Of a stretch of DNA of 64,000 nucleotides, positions 37,445 to 49,429 are shown piece by piece. The notes beneath the pieces are model-generated. The model worked only from the letters and a program-made list of their open reading frames with translations. It had not been told where the DNA came from and ran no database searches. Positions within the stretch are counted from its first letter, which is position 1. Each line of letters opens with the position of its first letter. The translations under genes and the position numbers were made by a program. Origin of the DNA: Streptomyces sp. CB00455 (GTDB lineage Bacteria > Actinomycetota > Actinomycetes > Streptomycetales > Streptomycetaceae); contig NZ_LIVQ01000002.1 in assembly GCF_001905445.1 (NCBI RefSeq), positions 186,001 to 250,000 on the forward strand, in the 5' to 3' direction.

Positions 37445-39307
37445 TTGACCAGCCAGAATCTGCACATCGGACCGGACGCGGCCGCAGACCGCTACCGCTT
37501 GCTCCGGTCCATCGGGCGCGGCGGGGAGGCCGTGCTCTACCTCGCGGAGATCGAGCTCGCGGGCGGCAGCGAGCCGGTGGTCGTCAAGGTGCTCGACTCC
37601 AAGACGACCATCACGCCCGACATCTTCGACCGGATCAGCCAGAAGTGGAACGAGCAGGCGGAGCTCCTGCGCTTCGTCCACCGGCCCGGCGTGGTGGGCG
37701 TACGGGAGCACTTCGAGGGCCCGCCCATCCACCGGCCCGGGGAGTCCTCGACCCTGACCGGGCGGGCCCTCGTCCTCGTCATGAACCACGTCGACGGGCT
37801 CGACCTGCGCGACTGGCGGGCCGAGCGCACCTTCGCCACCGCCGCCGAGCGGCGCGAGGTCATGCGCACCCTGGAGCAGCTGGCCGACGTCCTGGACTGG
37901 CTGCACTCGGGGAAGGCCACGCCCTCCGGGCGGCAGGTGATCCACGGCGACCTGTCGCCCGGCAACGTGATGGTGGACGCGCACGGGCAGGCCACGCTGG
38001 TGGACTTCGGCCTCAGCAAGCTGACCGCCGACCACCAGACCGCGGAGGTCTGGTTCACCCCGGGCTACGCGGCGCCCGAGGTCTTCGACGGCAAGCGGAC
38101 ACCGGGCACGGACCGGTACGCCTTCGGCGCCATCGCCTACTTCCTGCTCAGCGGGCAGTCGCCGCCGGCCACTCCCGAGCAGCTGGCCCAGGCGCTGACG
38201 GCGCTGCCGCAGATCGCCGTGCTGGACGCCGAGCAGCGGGCCCGGATCTCCTCCATCTGTTCGGCCGACCCGGGGAAGCGGCCGGTGAACCTGGCCGGCT
38301 GGATGAAGGACGTCCGCCACGCGGTGGTGTCGACCACCACCTCCACCTCGCAGCGCTCCGTCGTGAGCGCCCCGCCGAGGCCGGCCGCGCCGCCCCCGCC
38401 CGTGGTCCCGCCGCTGCCCTTCACCCCGCCCGCCGCCGCGCCGGCGACCCCGCCCGCCGCGGCCGCCTACGTCCCGACGGAACCGGGGACCGCGCCGCCC
38501 GCTCCCCGTACGGGTACAGGTCCGGGTGCGGGACCGGTGCCCGCCACGGACCGGGCCCAGCACACGGCCGGTTCGGCGGCGGTGCCTGCCGCGTACGGCC
38601 CCACCTACCACCTGAGCCCGCCGTCCGGCCCGGCCACCGAACCGCCCCGCACGAAGAAGCCGCGCCGCACCGGCCTCGTCGTGGGGTCGGTGGCCGCCGT
38701 GGTGGTCCTGGCGGCCCTCGCGGTGCTCGGCGTACAGCTGCTGGGCGACCGGGACAAGGGCGACAGCGCCGGGAGCGGGAAGCCGGGCGGGAGCAGCGCC
38801 CCGGCCGCGACGGACTCCGCGACCCCCTCCGCCGACCCCACGCAGTCCGATCCCGCCCCTTCGGCCTCCGGCAGTCCCGATGCCTCCGGCAGCCCCTCGG
38901 CCCCCGGCTCGGTCAAGGACAGCAACGTGGCCGACCTGACGGTGCTGTCGTCGGTCGGGGAGGTCCGGCACTTCGAGGTCGGCTCCGCCAAGCTGAACAC
39001 CAAGGAGTACGGGGCGGCCCTCGTCGGCAGCTGCTACTACGGCGCGACCATCGAGTACGACGTGAACCGGGCCTGGTCCACGCTGGAGTTCACGGCCGGC
39101 ATCGACGACGGCTCGACCATGGAACAGGCCCGCGTGACCATTTCCGTGGACGACAAGCCCGCGCTCTTCTCCGAGCAGGTCCACCTCGGCAAGCCGGTCA
39201 CCAAATCCCTGGACATCAAGGGTGCCCTGCGCCTGCGGGTGAAGGTGGAGGAGACCTGCCGGGACACGGGCAGCGCGGTCATCGCCGCCCCCGTCCTCAA
39301 GCGCTGA
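37445..39307 (+). CDS. Atypical membrane Ser/Thr protein kinase with C-terminal NPCBM-like domain
   Basis: 620 residues from a TTG after GGGGGAA. The kinase domain (about 15-300) has the glycine loop IGRGGEAVLYLAE and the VVVKVL lysine. The catalytic loop is HGDLSPGNVMV (residues 167-177) rather than HRD, so it belongs to the HGD group that lacks the activation-loop-gating Arg. The metal motif is DFGLSK. A long Pro/Ala/Thr linker, a single membrane helix (about 410-434), a Ser/Pro-rich spacer and a C-terminal 125-residue domain follow. That last domain resembles the NPCBM/NEW2 carbohydrate-binding family and should lie outside the cell, so it may sense cell-wall material. Confidence 0.88.
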   Translation: MTSQNLHIGPDAAADRYRLLRSIGRGGEAVLYLAEIELAGGSEPVVVKVLDSKTTITPDIFDRISQKWNEQAELLRFVHRPGVVGVREHFEGPPIHRPGESSTLTGRALVLVMNHVDGLDLRDWRAERTFATAAERREVMRTLEQLADVLDWLHSGKATPSGRQVIHGDLSPGNVMVDAHGQATLVDFGLSKLTADHQTAEVWFTPGYAAPEVFDGKRTPGTDRYAFGAIAYFLLSGQSPPATPEQLAQALTALPQIAVLDAEQRARISSICSADPGKRPVNLAGWMKDVRHAVVSTTTSTSQRSVVSAPPRPAAPPPPVVPPLPFTPPAAAPATPPAAAAYVPTEPGTAPPAPRTGTGPGAGPVPATDRAQHTAGSAAVPAAYGPTYHLSPPSGPATEPPRTKKPRRTGLVVGSVAAVVVLAALAVLGVQLLGDRDKGDSAGSGKPGGSSAPAATDSATPSADPTQSDPAPSASGSPDASGSPSAPGSVKDSNVADLTVLSSVGEVRHFEVGSAKLNTKEYGAALVGSCYYGATIEYDVNRAWSTLEFTAGIDDGSTMEQARVTISVDDKPALFSEQVHLGKPVTKSLDIKGALRLRVKVEETCRDTGSAVIAAPVLKR

Positions 39308-39346
39308 CCCTTCTCCAGCGCCGGCCCGCCGTCGCACGCCGGCCCG

Positions 39347-40588
39347 TCAGGGCGCACCGTGCGGTGGCGGCGGGTCGTGCGGGTGCGGGGGTCGGGTGGG
39401 AGAGGGGGGCGCCTGCGCGGGCCGTTCCGGCCGGGGCTCGACCGGCTTGCTGCCGCCGGCCACCGCCAGGGCCGTGTCCAGGAGCCGCCGGGCTCGGGTC
39501 TCGGCGGCGTGCCAGCCGAGCCGGCGGGTCGCCGCGACCGCCCGCTCGCCACAGTCCACGGCGTCCGGCACCCGGTTCCCGGCCAGCTGGGCGGCCGTCT
39601 CGGACACCAGGTTCATCGCCTCCATGGCCGGGGAGCCGTACCGCGCCCCCAGTTCGGCGCTCTGCCGGTGCCGGGCCACCGCCTCGTCGGTGCGGCCCAG
39701 GTGGCGGGCGGTGAGTCCCAGGTTGTAGAGGGCGTACGCCTCGCCGCCCCGGTCTCCCGCGTCGACGGCGGACGCGAGGGTGGTGCGGCTGATCTCGGCG
39801 GCCTCGTCGCGCCGGCTGAGGCGCAGCAGTGTGCTGACGCTGCTCGCCCGGGCGTTGCGGCTGGCCCAGTCGCTGCCGTAGGCCTCGCCGGCGGCGACGG
39901 CCTCCCGGTGCAGGGCGTCGGCCTGGTGCCAGCGCGCCCGGTACTGGCACAGGTGGGCGCGGCGGTTGAGGATCGCGGTGTGCACCGCGTCGTCGCCCAC
40001 CGCCCCCGCCGCGTGTTCGGCCGTGTCCAGCATCCGGCCCGCCTCGTCCAGCCGTCCCAGCTGGGCCAGAGCGCTGGCGAGCACGTAGCCGGCGCGGCCC
40101 GCCGCGCGCAGGTGTCCCTGGTCCTGGGCGGTCCGCAGGATCGTGCGGACCGGGTCGAGGGACCGGGCCCACAGGTGGGAGTCCTCCAGGAGCGGTTCGA
40201 CGGCGAGGGCGAGGTCGGCGGCCACGGCGACGGCCGACGGCACGGCGTCGAGGATCTGCGCGGCGACGGTGAGCGCGCCGTCGTGTTCGGGATCGAGCAG
40301 CCGCCGCCGGCTGTCGGGGCGGCCGGGCAGGCCGTCGGTGGGCAGCAGGCCGGGGACGTGGTGCCCCGGGCGCTCGGCGGCGTGGACGGTGCGGGCCTCA
40401 CGGGGACCCACGGGCTCTTTCCGGCGCGGACGGCCGCGGCCCCGGACAGGGCCTGCGCCCCGGAGCAGACGCCGGCACGCGCTGCGGACGCGGACGGGCC
40501 GGACGGTGCCTCCCGGTGCCCCGGCTGCGGCAAGGAACTCCCGGCGACCGCGAGTCGCCGCCTGGCGCCGGGCCGGCCCGCCCGGCAC
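39347..40588 (-). pseudogene. TPR protein, probable 5'-truncated AfsR-like regulator remnant
   Basis: The open frame spans 413 codons, but only the last 310 or so look protein-like. Repeats such as DEAGRMLDTAEHAAGAVGDD, ALYNLGLTARHLGRTDEAVARHRQSAELG and the final RLLDTALAVAGG are TPR units of the kind found at the C-terminus of AfsR/SARP or NB-ARC regulators. No DNA-binding or NTPase part precedes them. The first 100 codons are Arg/Pro-rich with frame-shadow composition, and no start has a ribosome-binding site (GTG at 40243 is one option). Either it is a stand-alone TPR protein with an unusual start or a remnant. The Pro/His-rich tail is low complexity. Confidence 0.5.
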
Positions 40589-40672
40589 TGCTCGGCCACC
40601 TGCCGGGCGCGGGCCTACCGGGCCCGCCGCAAGCCGGGAGCCGGGGGCACCGGACCCGCGGCCGGCCCGTGA
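40382..40672 (+). CDS. Short zinc-ribbon-like protein or truncated regulator tail
   Basis: Up to 96 residues from a GTG at 40382 without a Shine-Dalgarno sequence. Only the C-terminal 55 residues are convincing: CPGCGKELP..., then RPARHCSATCRARAYRARRKPG, a CxxC...C--xC cluster followed by a basic helix. This module is a common tail on Streptomyces TetR regulators and also occurs alone. It overlaps the 5' part of the TPR frame on the other strand, and no HTH domain precedes it. It may be a leftover of a deleted regulator. Confidence 0.4.
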   Translation: MDGAGLTGTHGLFPARTAAAPDRACAPEQTPARAADADGPDGASRCPGCGKELPATASRRLAPGRPARHCSATCRARAYRARRKPGAGGTGPAAGP

Positions 40673-40755
40673 CGAAACACCGCCCCGTCACGAAATCCGT
40701 CCGGCGAGCAGGGCCGCTCAACGGGGAGGAGCGCGCGGACGAGCGCTGGCGCAGC

Positions 40756-40793
40756 GGTGGCCCGCGCCGGCGTGAGAACCGGTGCGGGCCACC
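40756..40793 (-). terminator. gatCAB operon terminator
   Basis: GGTGGCCCGC-G-CCGG and CCGG-T-GCGGGCCACC pair with a single G-T wobble position around an 8-base loop, 22 bases beyond the gatB stop. Confidence 0.85.
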
Positions 40794-40814
40794 GCCCTTG
40801 GTCGAACCGCCCGG

Positions 40815-42326
40815 TCAGCCTTCGACGCCCAGGCGTTCCAGGATGAGCTCCTTCACGCGGGCCGCGTCGGCCTGGCCGCGGGTGGTCTTCATGACCGCGC
40901 CGACCAGGGCGCCGACGGCCGCGACCTTGCCGCCGCGGATCTTGTCCGCGATGGCCGCGTTGCCCGCGATGGCCTCGTCCACGGCCGCGCCCAGCGCACC
41001 CTCGTCGGAGACGACCTTCAGGCCGCGCTTCTCCACGACCTCGTCCGGGCCGCCCTCGCCCGCGAGGACGCCTTCGAGGACCTGGCGGGCCAGCTTGTCG
41101 TTGAGCTCGCCGGCGGCGACCAGCGCCGCGACCCGGGCCACCTGGGCCGGGGTGATCGGCAGCTCGTCGACGACGACGCCCTGCTCGTTGGCGTTGCGGG
41201 CCAGTTCGCCCATCCACCACTTGCGCGCGGCGGCCGGGTCGGCACCCTCCTCGATCGTGGCGACGATGGAGTCCACCGCGCCCGCGTTGAGGATCGACTG
41301 CATGTCGTGCTCGGTGACGCCCCACTCCTCGCGGAGGCGGTTGCGGCGCACGCGCGGCATCTCGGGCAGGGCGCCGCGCAGCTCCTCGACCCAGTCGCGG
41401 GCCGGGGCCACGGGGACCAGGTCGGGCTCCGGGAAGTACCGGTAGTCCTCGGCGTTGTCCTTGATGCGGCCGGCCGTGGTGGAGCCGTCCTCCTCGTGGA
41501 AGTGCCGGGTCTCCTGCACGATCGTGCCGCCCGAGGAGAGCACCGCCGCGTGGCGCTGGATCTCGTAGCGGGCCGCGCGCTCGACGGAGCGCAGCGAGTT
41601 GACGTTCTTGGTCTCGCTGCGGGTGCCGAAGGGCGCCCCGGGGGTCGGGCGCAGCGACAGGTTCACGTCGCAGCGCATCTGGCCCTTGTCCATGCGGGCC
41701 TCGGAGACGCCGAGCGCCTTGATGACCTCGCGCAGCTCGGCGACGTACGCCTTGGCGACCTCGGGGGCCCGCTCGCCCGCGCCCTCGATGGGCTTGGTGA
41801 CGATCTCGATGAGCGGGATGCCGGCGCGGTTGTAGTCCAGCAGCGAGTGGGACGCGCCGTGGATACGGCCGGTGGCGCCGCCGACGTGCAGCGACTTGCC
41901 GGTGTCCTCCTCCATGTGGGCGCGCTCGATCTCCACGCGGAAGATCTCGCCGTCCTCCAGCTGGACGTCCAGGAAGCCGTTGAAGGCGATGGGCTCGTCG
42001 TACTGGGAGGTCTGGAAGTTCTTCGGCATGTCCGGATAGAAGTAGTTCTTCCGGGCGAAGCGGCACCACTCGGCGATCTCGCAGTTCAGCGCGAGACCGA
42101 TCTTGACGGCGGACTCGATGCCGATCGCGTTGACGACCGGGAGCGCGCCGGGCAGGCCCAGGCAGACCGGGCAGGTCTGCGAGTTGGGCTCGGCGCCCAG
42201 CTCGGTGGAACAGCCGCAGAACATCTTGGTCCTGGTGCCGAGCTCGACATGGACCTCAAGGCCCATGACGGGGTCGTACGACGCGAGGGCGTCTTCGTAC
42301 GACAGCAGTTCGGTGAAGGTGGTCAC
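40815..42326 (-). CDS. gatB: Asp/Glu-tRNA amidotransferase subunit B
   Basis: 503 residues. GatB phosphorylates the Glu or Asp side chain of misacylated Glu-tRNA(Gln)/Asp-tRNA(Asn) and accepts ammonia from GatA to make Gln- or Asn-tRNA. The family signature [19 protein letters not shown]...[12 protein letters not shown] contains the four zinc cysteines, and the C-terminal YqeY/tail domain ends with [12 protein letters not shown]. The length is normal. It is last in the gatC-gatA-81aa-gatB operon and followed by a perfect hairpin. Confidence 0.97.
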   Translation of the reverse strand: MTTFTELLSYEDALASYDPVMGLEVHVELGTRTKMFCGCSTELGAEPNSQTCPVCLGLPGALPVVNAIGIESAVKIGLALNCEIAEWCRFARKNYFYPDMPKNFQTSQYDEPIAFNGFLDVQLEDGEIFRVEIERAHMEEDTGKSLHVGGATGRIHGASHSLLDYNRAGIPLIEIVTKPIEGAGERAPEVAKAYVAELREVIKALGVSEARMDKGQMRCDVNLSLRPTPGAPFGTRSETKNVNSLRSVERAARYEIQRHAAVLSSGGTIVQETRHFHEEDGSTTAGRIKDNAEDYRYFPEPDLVPVAPARDWVEELRGALPEMPRVRRNRLREEWGVTEHDMQSILNAGAVDSIVATIEEGADPAAARKWWMGELARNANEQGVVVDELPITPAQVARVAALVAAGELNDKLARQVLEGVLAGEGGPDEVVEKRGLKVVSDEGALGAAVDEAIAGNAAIADKIRGGKVAAVGALVGAVMKTTRGQADAARVKELILERLGVEG

Positions 42327-42342
42327 GGTGAAACTTTCCCTC

Positions 42343-42588
42343 TCAGCCCAGCAGGACGTCGTCGTCGCCCAGGCGCTTCAGCTCGCGGTACAGGATCGCG
42401 AGGCCGGTCACGATGGCGGCGGCGGACACGACGGCGTCGATCAGCTTCAGTGTGTCGTTCTCGGTGCGGGCCCTGCGGGCCTGCTTGATCACGCTGATGG
42501 CGCCGAAGGCGGTGGTGCCGATCGACAGGTAGGTCCCGGACTTGGACTTCTTGAAGCCCTTGGCCTTGGACAGTGCACTGGTGCTCAC
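42343..42588 (-). CDS. Small protein embedded in the gat operon
   Basis: 81 residues. Its GTG start overlaps the gatA stop (GTGA), so it is translated with gatA, and it ends 16 bases before gatB. The N-terminus is Lys/Ser-rich ([20 protein letters not shown]), followed by two hydrophobic stretches ([14 protein letters not shown] and [23 protein letters not shown]), suggesting two short membrane helices. I do not recognise a family. Its fixed place between gatA and gatB suggests use with, or anchoring of, the amidotransferase, but nothing in the sequence shows that. Confidence 0.75.
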   Translation of the reverse strand: MSTSALSKAKGFKKSKSGTYLSIGTTAFGAISVIKQARRARTENDTLKLIDAVVSAAAIVTGLAILYRELKRLGDDDVLLG

Positions 42589-44078
42589 AGCGACGGTGCC
42601 TCCTCAAGCAGCGGGTGACCCCAGCGGGCGACGAAGGCGGCCTCGACGGCCGCGCCGACCTTGTAGAGCCGGTCGTCCTTCATCGCGGGGGCGATGATCT
42701 GCAGTCCGACCGGGAGACCGTCCTCCGGCGCCAGGCCGCAGGGCAGCGACATGGCGGCGTTGCCGGCCAGGTTGGTCGGGATGGTGCACAGGTCCGCGAG
42801 GTACATCGCCAGCGGGTCGTCGGTACGCTCACCGATCGCGAAGGCGGTGGTCGGCGTCGTCGGGGAGACGATGACGTCGACCTGCTCGAAGGACTTCTCG
42901 AAGTCCCTGGTGATGAGCGTGCGGACCTTCTGGGCGGAACCGTAGTACGCGTCGTAGTAGCCGGAGCTGAGCGCGTACGTGCCGAGGATGACGCGGCGCT
43001 TGACCTCGTCGCCGAAACCGGCTTCGCGGGTCAGGGCGGTGACGTCCTCGGCGGACTTGGTGCCGTCGTCGCCGACGCGCAGGCCGTAGCGCATGGCGTC
43101 GAAACGGGCCAGGTTCGAGGAGCACTCGGACGGCGCGATCAGGTAGTACGCGGCCATCGCGAGGTCGAAGGAGGGGCAGTCCAGCTCGACGATCTCGGCG
43201 CCCAGCTCGCCCAGGAGCTCGACGGACTCGTTGAAGCGCTGGACGACGCCGGCCTGGTAGCCCTCGCCGGCGAACTGCTTGACGACTCCGACGCGCATGC
43301 CGGCGACGGAGCCGTTGCGGGCCGCCTCGACGACCGGCGGGACCGGGGCGTCGATGGAGGTGGAGTCGAGCGGGTCGTGGCCGGCGATGACCTCGTGGAG
43401 GAGCGCCGCGTCCAGGACCGTGCGGGCGCAGGGCCCGCCCTGGTCGAGGCTGGAGGAGAAGGCGACCATGCCGTAGCGGGAGACGCCGCCGTAGGTGGGC
43501 TTCACGCCGACGGTGCCGGTGACGGCGGCGGGCTGGCGGATGGAGCCGCCGGTGTCCGTGCCGATGGCGAGCGGGGCCTGGAAGGCGGCCAGCGCGGCGG
43601 CGGAACCGCCGCCGGAGCCGCCGGGGATCCGGGTGAGGTCCCAGGGGTTGCCGGTGGGGCCGTAGGCGCTGTTCTCCGTGGAGGACCCCATGGCGAACTC
43701 GTCCATGTTGGTCTTGCCGAGGATGACGACGCCCGCTTCCTTGAGCTTGCGCGTCAGGGTGGCGTCGTAGGGCGGGATCCAGCCTTCGAGGATCTTCGAA
43801 CCCACGGTGGTCGGGATCCCCGTGGTGGTGAAGATGTCCTTGAGGGCGAGGGGTACGCCGGCCAGCGGACCGAGCTCCTCGCCCGCCGCGCGCTTGGCGT
43901 CGACGGCGCGGGCCTGGGCGAGCGCGCCTTCGCGGTCGACGTGCAGGAAGGCGTGGACCTTCTCGTCGGTCGCGTCGATGCGGGCCAGGTGGGCCTCGGT
44001 CACCTCGACGGCCGTGAGCTCGCCGGAGGCGATCTTCTCGGCGGTCTGCGCTGCCGTGAGCTTGATGATGTCGGTCAT
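42585..44078 (-). CDS. gatA: Asp/Glu-tRNA amidotransferase subunit A (amidase)
   Basis: 497 residues. GatA hydrolyses glutamine and channels ammonia to GatB. The amidase Ser-cisSer-Lys triad is visible: Lys in [11 protein letters not shown], the Ser-rich [12 protein letters not shown] loop and the nucleophile in [12 protein letters not shown]. The start [16 protein letters not shown] at 44078 lies 5 bases after the gatC stop. Upstream the same frame stays open for thousands of bases purely through GC bias and should not be joined. Confidence 0.97.
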   Translation of the reverse strand: MTDIIKLTAAQTAEKIASGELTAVEVTEAHLARIDATDEKVHAFLHVDREGALAQARAVDAKRAAGEELGPLAGVPLALKDIFTTTGIPTTVGSKILEGWIPPYDATLTRKLKEAGVVILGKTNMDEFAMGSSTENSAYGPTGNPWDLTRIPGGSGGGSAAALAAFQAPLAIGTDTGGSIRQPAAVTGTVGVKPTYGGVSRYGMVAFSSSLDQGGPCARTVLDAALLHEVIAGHDPLDSTSIDAPVPPVVEAARNGSVAGMRVGVVKQFAGEGYQAGVVQRFNESVELLGELGAEIVELDCPSFDLAMAAYYLIAPSECSSNLARFDAMRYGLRVGDDGTKSAEDVTALTREAGFGDEVKRRVILGTYALSSGYYDAYYGSAQKVRTLITRDFEKSFEQVDVIVSPTTPTTAFAIGERTDDPLAMYLADLCTIPTNLAGNAAMSLPCGLAPEDGLPVGLQIIAPAMKDDRLYKVGAAVEAAFVARWGHPLLEEAPSL

Positions 44079-44083
44079 GGCTG

Positions 44084-44380
44084 TTAGTCCTCCCCCAGGA
44101 TCTGCGGCACCTTGAATCGCTGCTGCTCCTGGGCGGGAGCGCCGGAGAGCGCCTGCTCGGGGGTGAGCGAGGGACGGACCTCGTCCGCGCGCATGACGTT
44201 CGTCAGGGGCAGCGGGTGGGAGGTCGGCGGGACGTCTTGGTCGGCGACCTCGGAGACGCGGGCGACCGCGCCGATGATGTCGTCGAGCTGTCCGGCGAAG
44301 TGGTCCAGCTCTTCGGCCTTGAGCTCCAGACGTGCCAGCCGAGCGAGGTGGGCGACCTCCTCGCGCGTGATGCCAGGCAT
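44084..44380 (-). CDS. gatC: Asp/Glu-tRNA amidotransferase subunit C
   Basis: 98 residues. The small subunit wraps around GatA and stabilises Gat[38 protein letters not shown] is the canonical N-terminal helix pair, and the tail [23 protein letters not shown] contacts GatA. It is first in the operon. The promoter region upstream contains long inverted repeats. Confidence 0.95.
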   Translation of the reverse strand: MPGITREEVAHLARLARLELKAEELDHFAGQLDDIIGAVARVSEVADQDVPPTSHPLPLTNVMRADEVRPSLTPEQALSGAPAQEQQRFKVPQILGED

Positions 44381-44397
44381 GCAGCGATCCTCTGGGG

Positions 44398-44452
44398 GTG
44401 GTGAGCGTGTAGGTTTCGGGCCCAATCCTATGGGGCGGGGCCCGCTCACCAC
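44398..44452 (-). promoter_or_regulatory. gatC promoter bracketed by a 10-bp inverted repeat
   Basis: GTGGTGAGCG (44398-44407) and CGCTCACCAC (44443-44452) are perfect inverted copies 35 bases apart. Between them, on the minus strand, CATAGGATTGGG contains a reasonable -10 (TAGGAT). The repeat therefore flanks the likely start of transcription, which suggests a protein-bound site or loop. Confidence 0.5.
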
Positions 44453-44517
44453 GAAACGGTTTGCCCGGGTCTTCGAGGACGGGCCCCACCAGCCCGTCGG
44501 GGCGGGGCCTTCCGGGC

Positions 44518-44582
44518 GCCGTCCGGAGCCGCGCCGGGCGGACGGCGTCGGCCGGATCCCCGCCCCGCCGTCGTGCGGGGCG
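44518..44582 (-). terminator. Hairpins after the rmdB-like gene
   Basis: Beyond the rmdB-like stop come CGCCCCGC/GCGGGGCG (44561-44568 with 44575-44582, loop 6) and then GCCGTCCG/CGGACGGC (44518-44525 with 44539-44546). Both are perfect 8-bp stems. A third, weaker stem GACGGGC/GCCCGTC lies at 44478-44498. Confidence 0.65.
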
Positions 44583-44623
44583 CGGGTGTGGGGCGGAGCC
44601 CCGGCGGCGGTGGGCCGGGAGGG

Positions 44624-46804
44624 TCAGACGACGTCGGCCTCCGCGGCGGCGAGTTCCGCCGAGATGTCGGCCGGCCGCCGCCAGCCCCGCTCCCCGCGCG
44701 CCAGCAGCCACGCCGTCGCCTCCTGCGGCGGCATCGCGGCGGCCACCAGCCAGCCCTGCACCGCGTCGCAGCCCAGGTCCCGCAGCCGCTCCCACGTCTC
44801 GTCGTCCTCGACGCCCTCGGCGACGACCAGCAGGCCGAGCGAGTGGGCCAGGTCCACCGTGCAGCGGACGATCTCCGCGTCCTGCGTGTCGACGGCCAGC
44901 CGGCCCACGAAGGACCGGTCGATCTTCAGTTCGCTGACCGGCAGCCGCCGCAGGTGCACCAGCGAGGAGTAGCCGGTGCCGAAGTCGTCCAGTGACATCT
45001 TCACGCCGTGGCCGGTCAGCCCCGCCATGGTGTCCGCGGCCCGCTGGGGGTCCTCCAGCAGCACGTGTTCCGTTATCTCCAGCTGGAGCCCGCTCGCCGG
45101 GACCCCGTGCCGGGCCAGCCGCGCGGCGACCGCCCCCGCGAAGCCGGGGGTGTGCACGTCGCGCGGCGAGACGTTGACGGCGACCGGGACCTTCAGGCCC
45201 TGGGCCCGCCAGCGCGCGACCTGGGCGAGGGCCGTCTCCAGGACGTACTCGGTCAGGTGCGGCATCAGCCCGGAGGTCTCGGCGATCGCGATGAACTCGT
45301 CCGGGGGCACCCGGCCCCGTTCCGGGTGCACCCAGCGCACCAGGGCTTCGAGTCCGGCGACCTGGCCGTCGAAGCGGACCTTCGGCTGGTAGTGGAGTTC
45401 CACCTCGCCGGCGTCCAGGGCCCGGCGCAGGTCCCCGAGGAGGCCCAGCCGGTCGGGCGTGTTGCTGTCCCGCTTGGACTCGTACACCTCCACGCCCGTC
45501 CGGTCGCGCTTGGCCTGGTACATCGCGACGTCCGCGCGGCGCAGCAGCCCCTCCGCGTCCAGCGCGTGGTCGGGGAAGACGGCGAGTCCGGCGCTGGCCT
45601 CCAGCACCAGGGTGAGGCCGTCCAGGTCCAGCGGGGAGCTCAGCTCGGCGACCAGGTGCCGGGCGATGCGCTGGGCGCTGGTGGTGGAGTCGGCGACGGG
45701 CAGCAGGACGGCGAACTCGTCGCCGCCGAGCCGGGCGGCCTCGGCGTCCTCGGGCAGCGCCTGGCGCAGCCGGTCGGCGATCTGGAGCAGGAGCCGGTCG
45801 CCCGCCAGGTGGCCGAGCGTGTCGTTGACCGCCCGGAAGCGGTCCAGGTCGATCAGGACGAGGGCCGCGCGGGTGCCCGACCTCTCGGCGTCGCCCAGGG
45901 CGCTCCAGGCCCGCTCCAGCAGCCACTGCCGGTTCGGCAGGCCGGTCAGGGGGTCCCGCAGCTGTTCCTCGGCGCGGGCCCGGGCGATCCACAGGGTGGA
46001 GTCCAGCGCGATCAGCGGCACGGCGAACAGGGGCAGCAGGAGCGGCTGGGCGACCGCGACCACGCAGATCAGCGGGGCGATGCCGAGCAGGGCGACGGCC
46101 ACCAGGGCCTGTCGGATCAGGGCCGTCCGGGCGACGGTGGGCAGGCCGCCGCCGCGGGGGGCCAGCGCGATCCACAGCAGCACGCGGGTGGCGAGGAGGT
46201 AGGCGACGGCGACGAGGACGACCACGGGCGCCGCGTCCAGCCCCCACGTGGCGGGCTTCCAGGGGTGCTCGACGGACGGTGAATCGCCGAAGGCGGCGAG
46301 GACGAGCGCCCCGGCGCCGATGCCGAGGATGTCGACGGATCCGTGCAACAGCCCCTGGCGCCAGCGGTGCCGGCGCGCGGCTCCGACCAGGGAGACCACC
46401 GCCAGCGAGACGAGTCCGGCGGGCACCCAGCCGTAGAGCACGAGCACGCCGAGGGTGAGGGCGGCGCCCGAGCCGGTGCCGCCCCACCAGCGGTCGCGCC
46501 CCAGGGCGACGAGGTGGCCGACGATGATGCCGGTGAGCAGGGCCAGCGCCCAGCCCACCGCCCCGCCGGGGAACAGCGCCTGACGGTCGGTCAGTGCGGA
46601 GACCACCCCGGCGGCGAGTACCACGGCGGACAGGCCCACGACGGCGAGGGGCAGGACTCCGCGCCGCCCCGCCACGCCCGCTCCGGTGTCCAGCGGTCGG
46701 GTTCCCGGGGCCCTGGTTCGCAGGACGCCCAGCCGGCCCGCCCGCATGGACGGGACGTCCCCGCCGGATTCAGGTGACGGGTCGGCGCTCTCGGTGGGTT
46801 TCAT
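44624..46804 (-). CDS. rmdB: Membrane GGDEF-EAL c-di-GMP phosphodiesterase, RmdB-like
   Basis: About 726 residues; ATG at 46804 with GAGAGGGA upstream. N-terminal membrane helices (about 60-285) are followed by a GGDEF domain with intact ARLGGDEF and a C-terminal EAL domain. The EAL domain keeps its catalytic residues: [52 protein letters not shown]. The RxxD inhibitory site before GGDEF is absent. c-di-GMP hydrolysis is predicted. Its position between gatC and ligA, and its domain order, match RmdB of S. coelicolor as I recall it (a phosphodiesterase affecting development); the symbol rests on that. Confidence 0.88.
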   Translation of the reverse strand: MKPTESADPSPESGGDVPSMRAGRLGVLRTRAPGTRPLDTGAGVAGRRGVLPLAVVGLSAVVLAAGVVSALTDRQALFPGGAVGWALALLTGIIVGHLVALGRDRWWGGTGSGAALTLGVLVLYGWVPAGLVSLAVVSLVGAARRHRWRQGLLHGSVDILGIGAGALVLAAFGDSPSVEHPWKPATWGLDAAPVVVLVAVAYLLATRVLLWIALAPRGGGLPTVARTALIRQALVAVALLGIAPLICVVAVAQPLLLPLFAVPLIALDSTLWIARARAEEQLRDPLTGLPNRQWLLERAWSALGDAERSGTRAALVLIDLDRFRAVNDTLGHLAGDRLLLQIADRLRQALPEDAEAARLGGDEFAVLLPVADSTTSAQRIARHLVAELSSPLDLDGLTLVLEASAGLAVFPDHALDAEGLLRRADVAMYQAKRDRTGVEVYESKRDSNTPDRLGLLGDLRRALDAGEVELHYQPKVRFDGQVAGLEALVRWVHPERGRVPPDEFIAIAETSGLMPHLTEYVLETALAQVARWRAQGLKVPVAVNVSPRDVHTPGFAGAVAARLARHGVPASGLQLEITEHVLLEDPQRAADTMAGLTGHGVKMSLDDFGTGYSSLVHLRRLPVSELKIDRSFVGRLAVDTQDAEIVRCTVDLAHSLGLLVVAEGVEDDETWERLRDLGCDAVQGWLVAAAMPPQEATAWLLARGERGWRRPADISAELAAAEADVV

Positions 46805-47197
46805 GCCCGTCCCTCTCACAGCCGGCGATGCCGATGTCACGCGATGGCCCCTGTTGTCATGCCCTGGCGGCTGCATTGGCGTCCGGCAGCCGCGCACGAC
46901 GGGGGCGCACCCTCAACAGTAGGACGCGAGAGGGGCCCAGGGGCAGCGGTCGGCAGTGGTTGCCCGAATGCGACCCAGCCATCCTCATCAGTACGGTATC
47001 CGCCGAACGGGTGAGTTCGGACCAGGACCCCCCGGTCTCCCGTCCGATGATCCGACAGGTCACCGCCCTGCGGCCAGGCTTGTACCGGCCGTTTCCCACC
47101 GCCTGCCGCGCCCGGCGTGCGCCCGCCCGTCCGGCCGCACGCCACGCATCGGTCCGCCCGCGTTACTCCCCCGGGGCGACGATTCCCCTCCCGGGCG
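46805..47197 (-). promoter_or_regulatory. Non-coding region between ligA and the rmdB-like gene
   Basis: 393 bases. On the minus strand TACTGT at about 46920 and TACCGTACTGAT near 46990 are possible -10 elements, so rmdB probably has its own promoter(s). There is no clear ligA terminator and no small ORF with a ribosome-binding site. Confidence 0.35.

Positions 47198-49429
<2,232 letters not shown>

Noticed and set aside
44079..46487. Apparent 800-residue N-terminal extension of gatA
   Set aside because: It runs antisense-frame through gatC and the rmdB-like gene; gatA length and start are normal without it.
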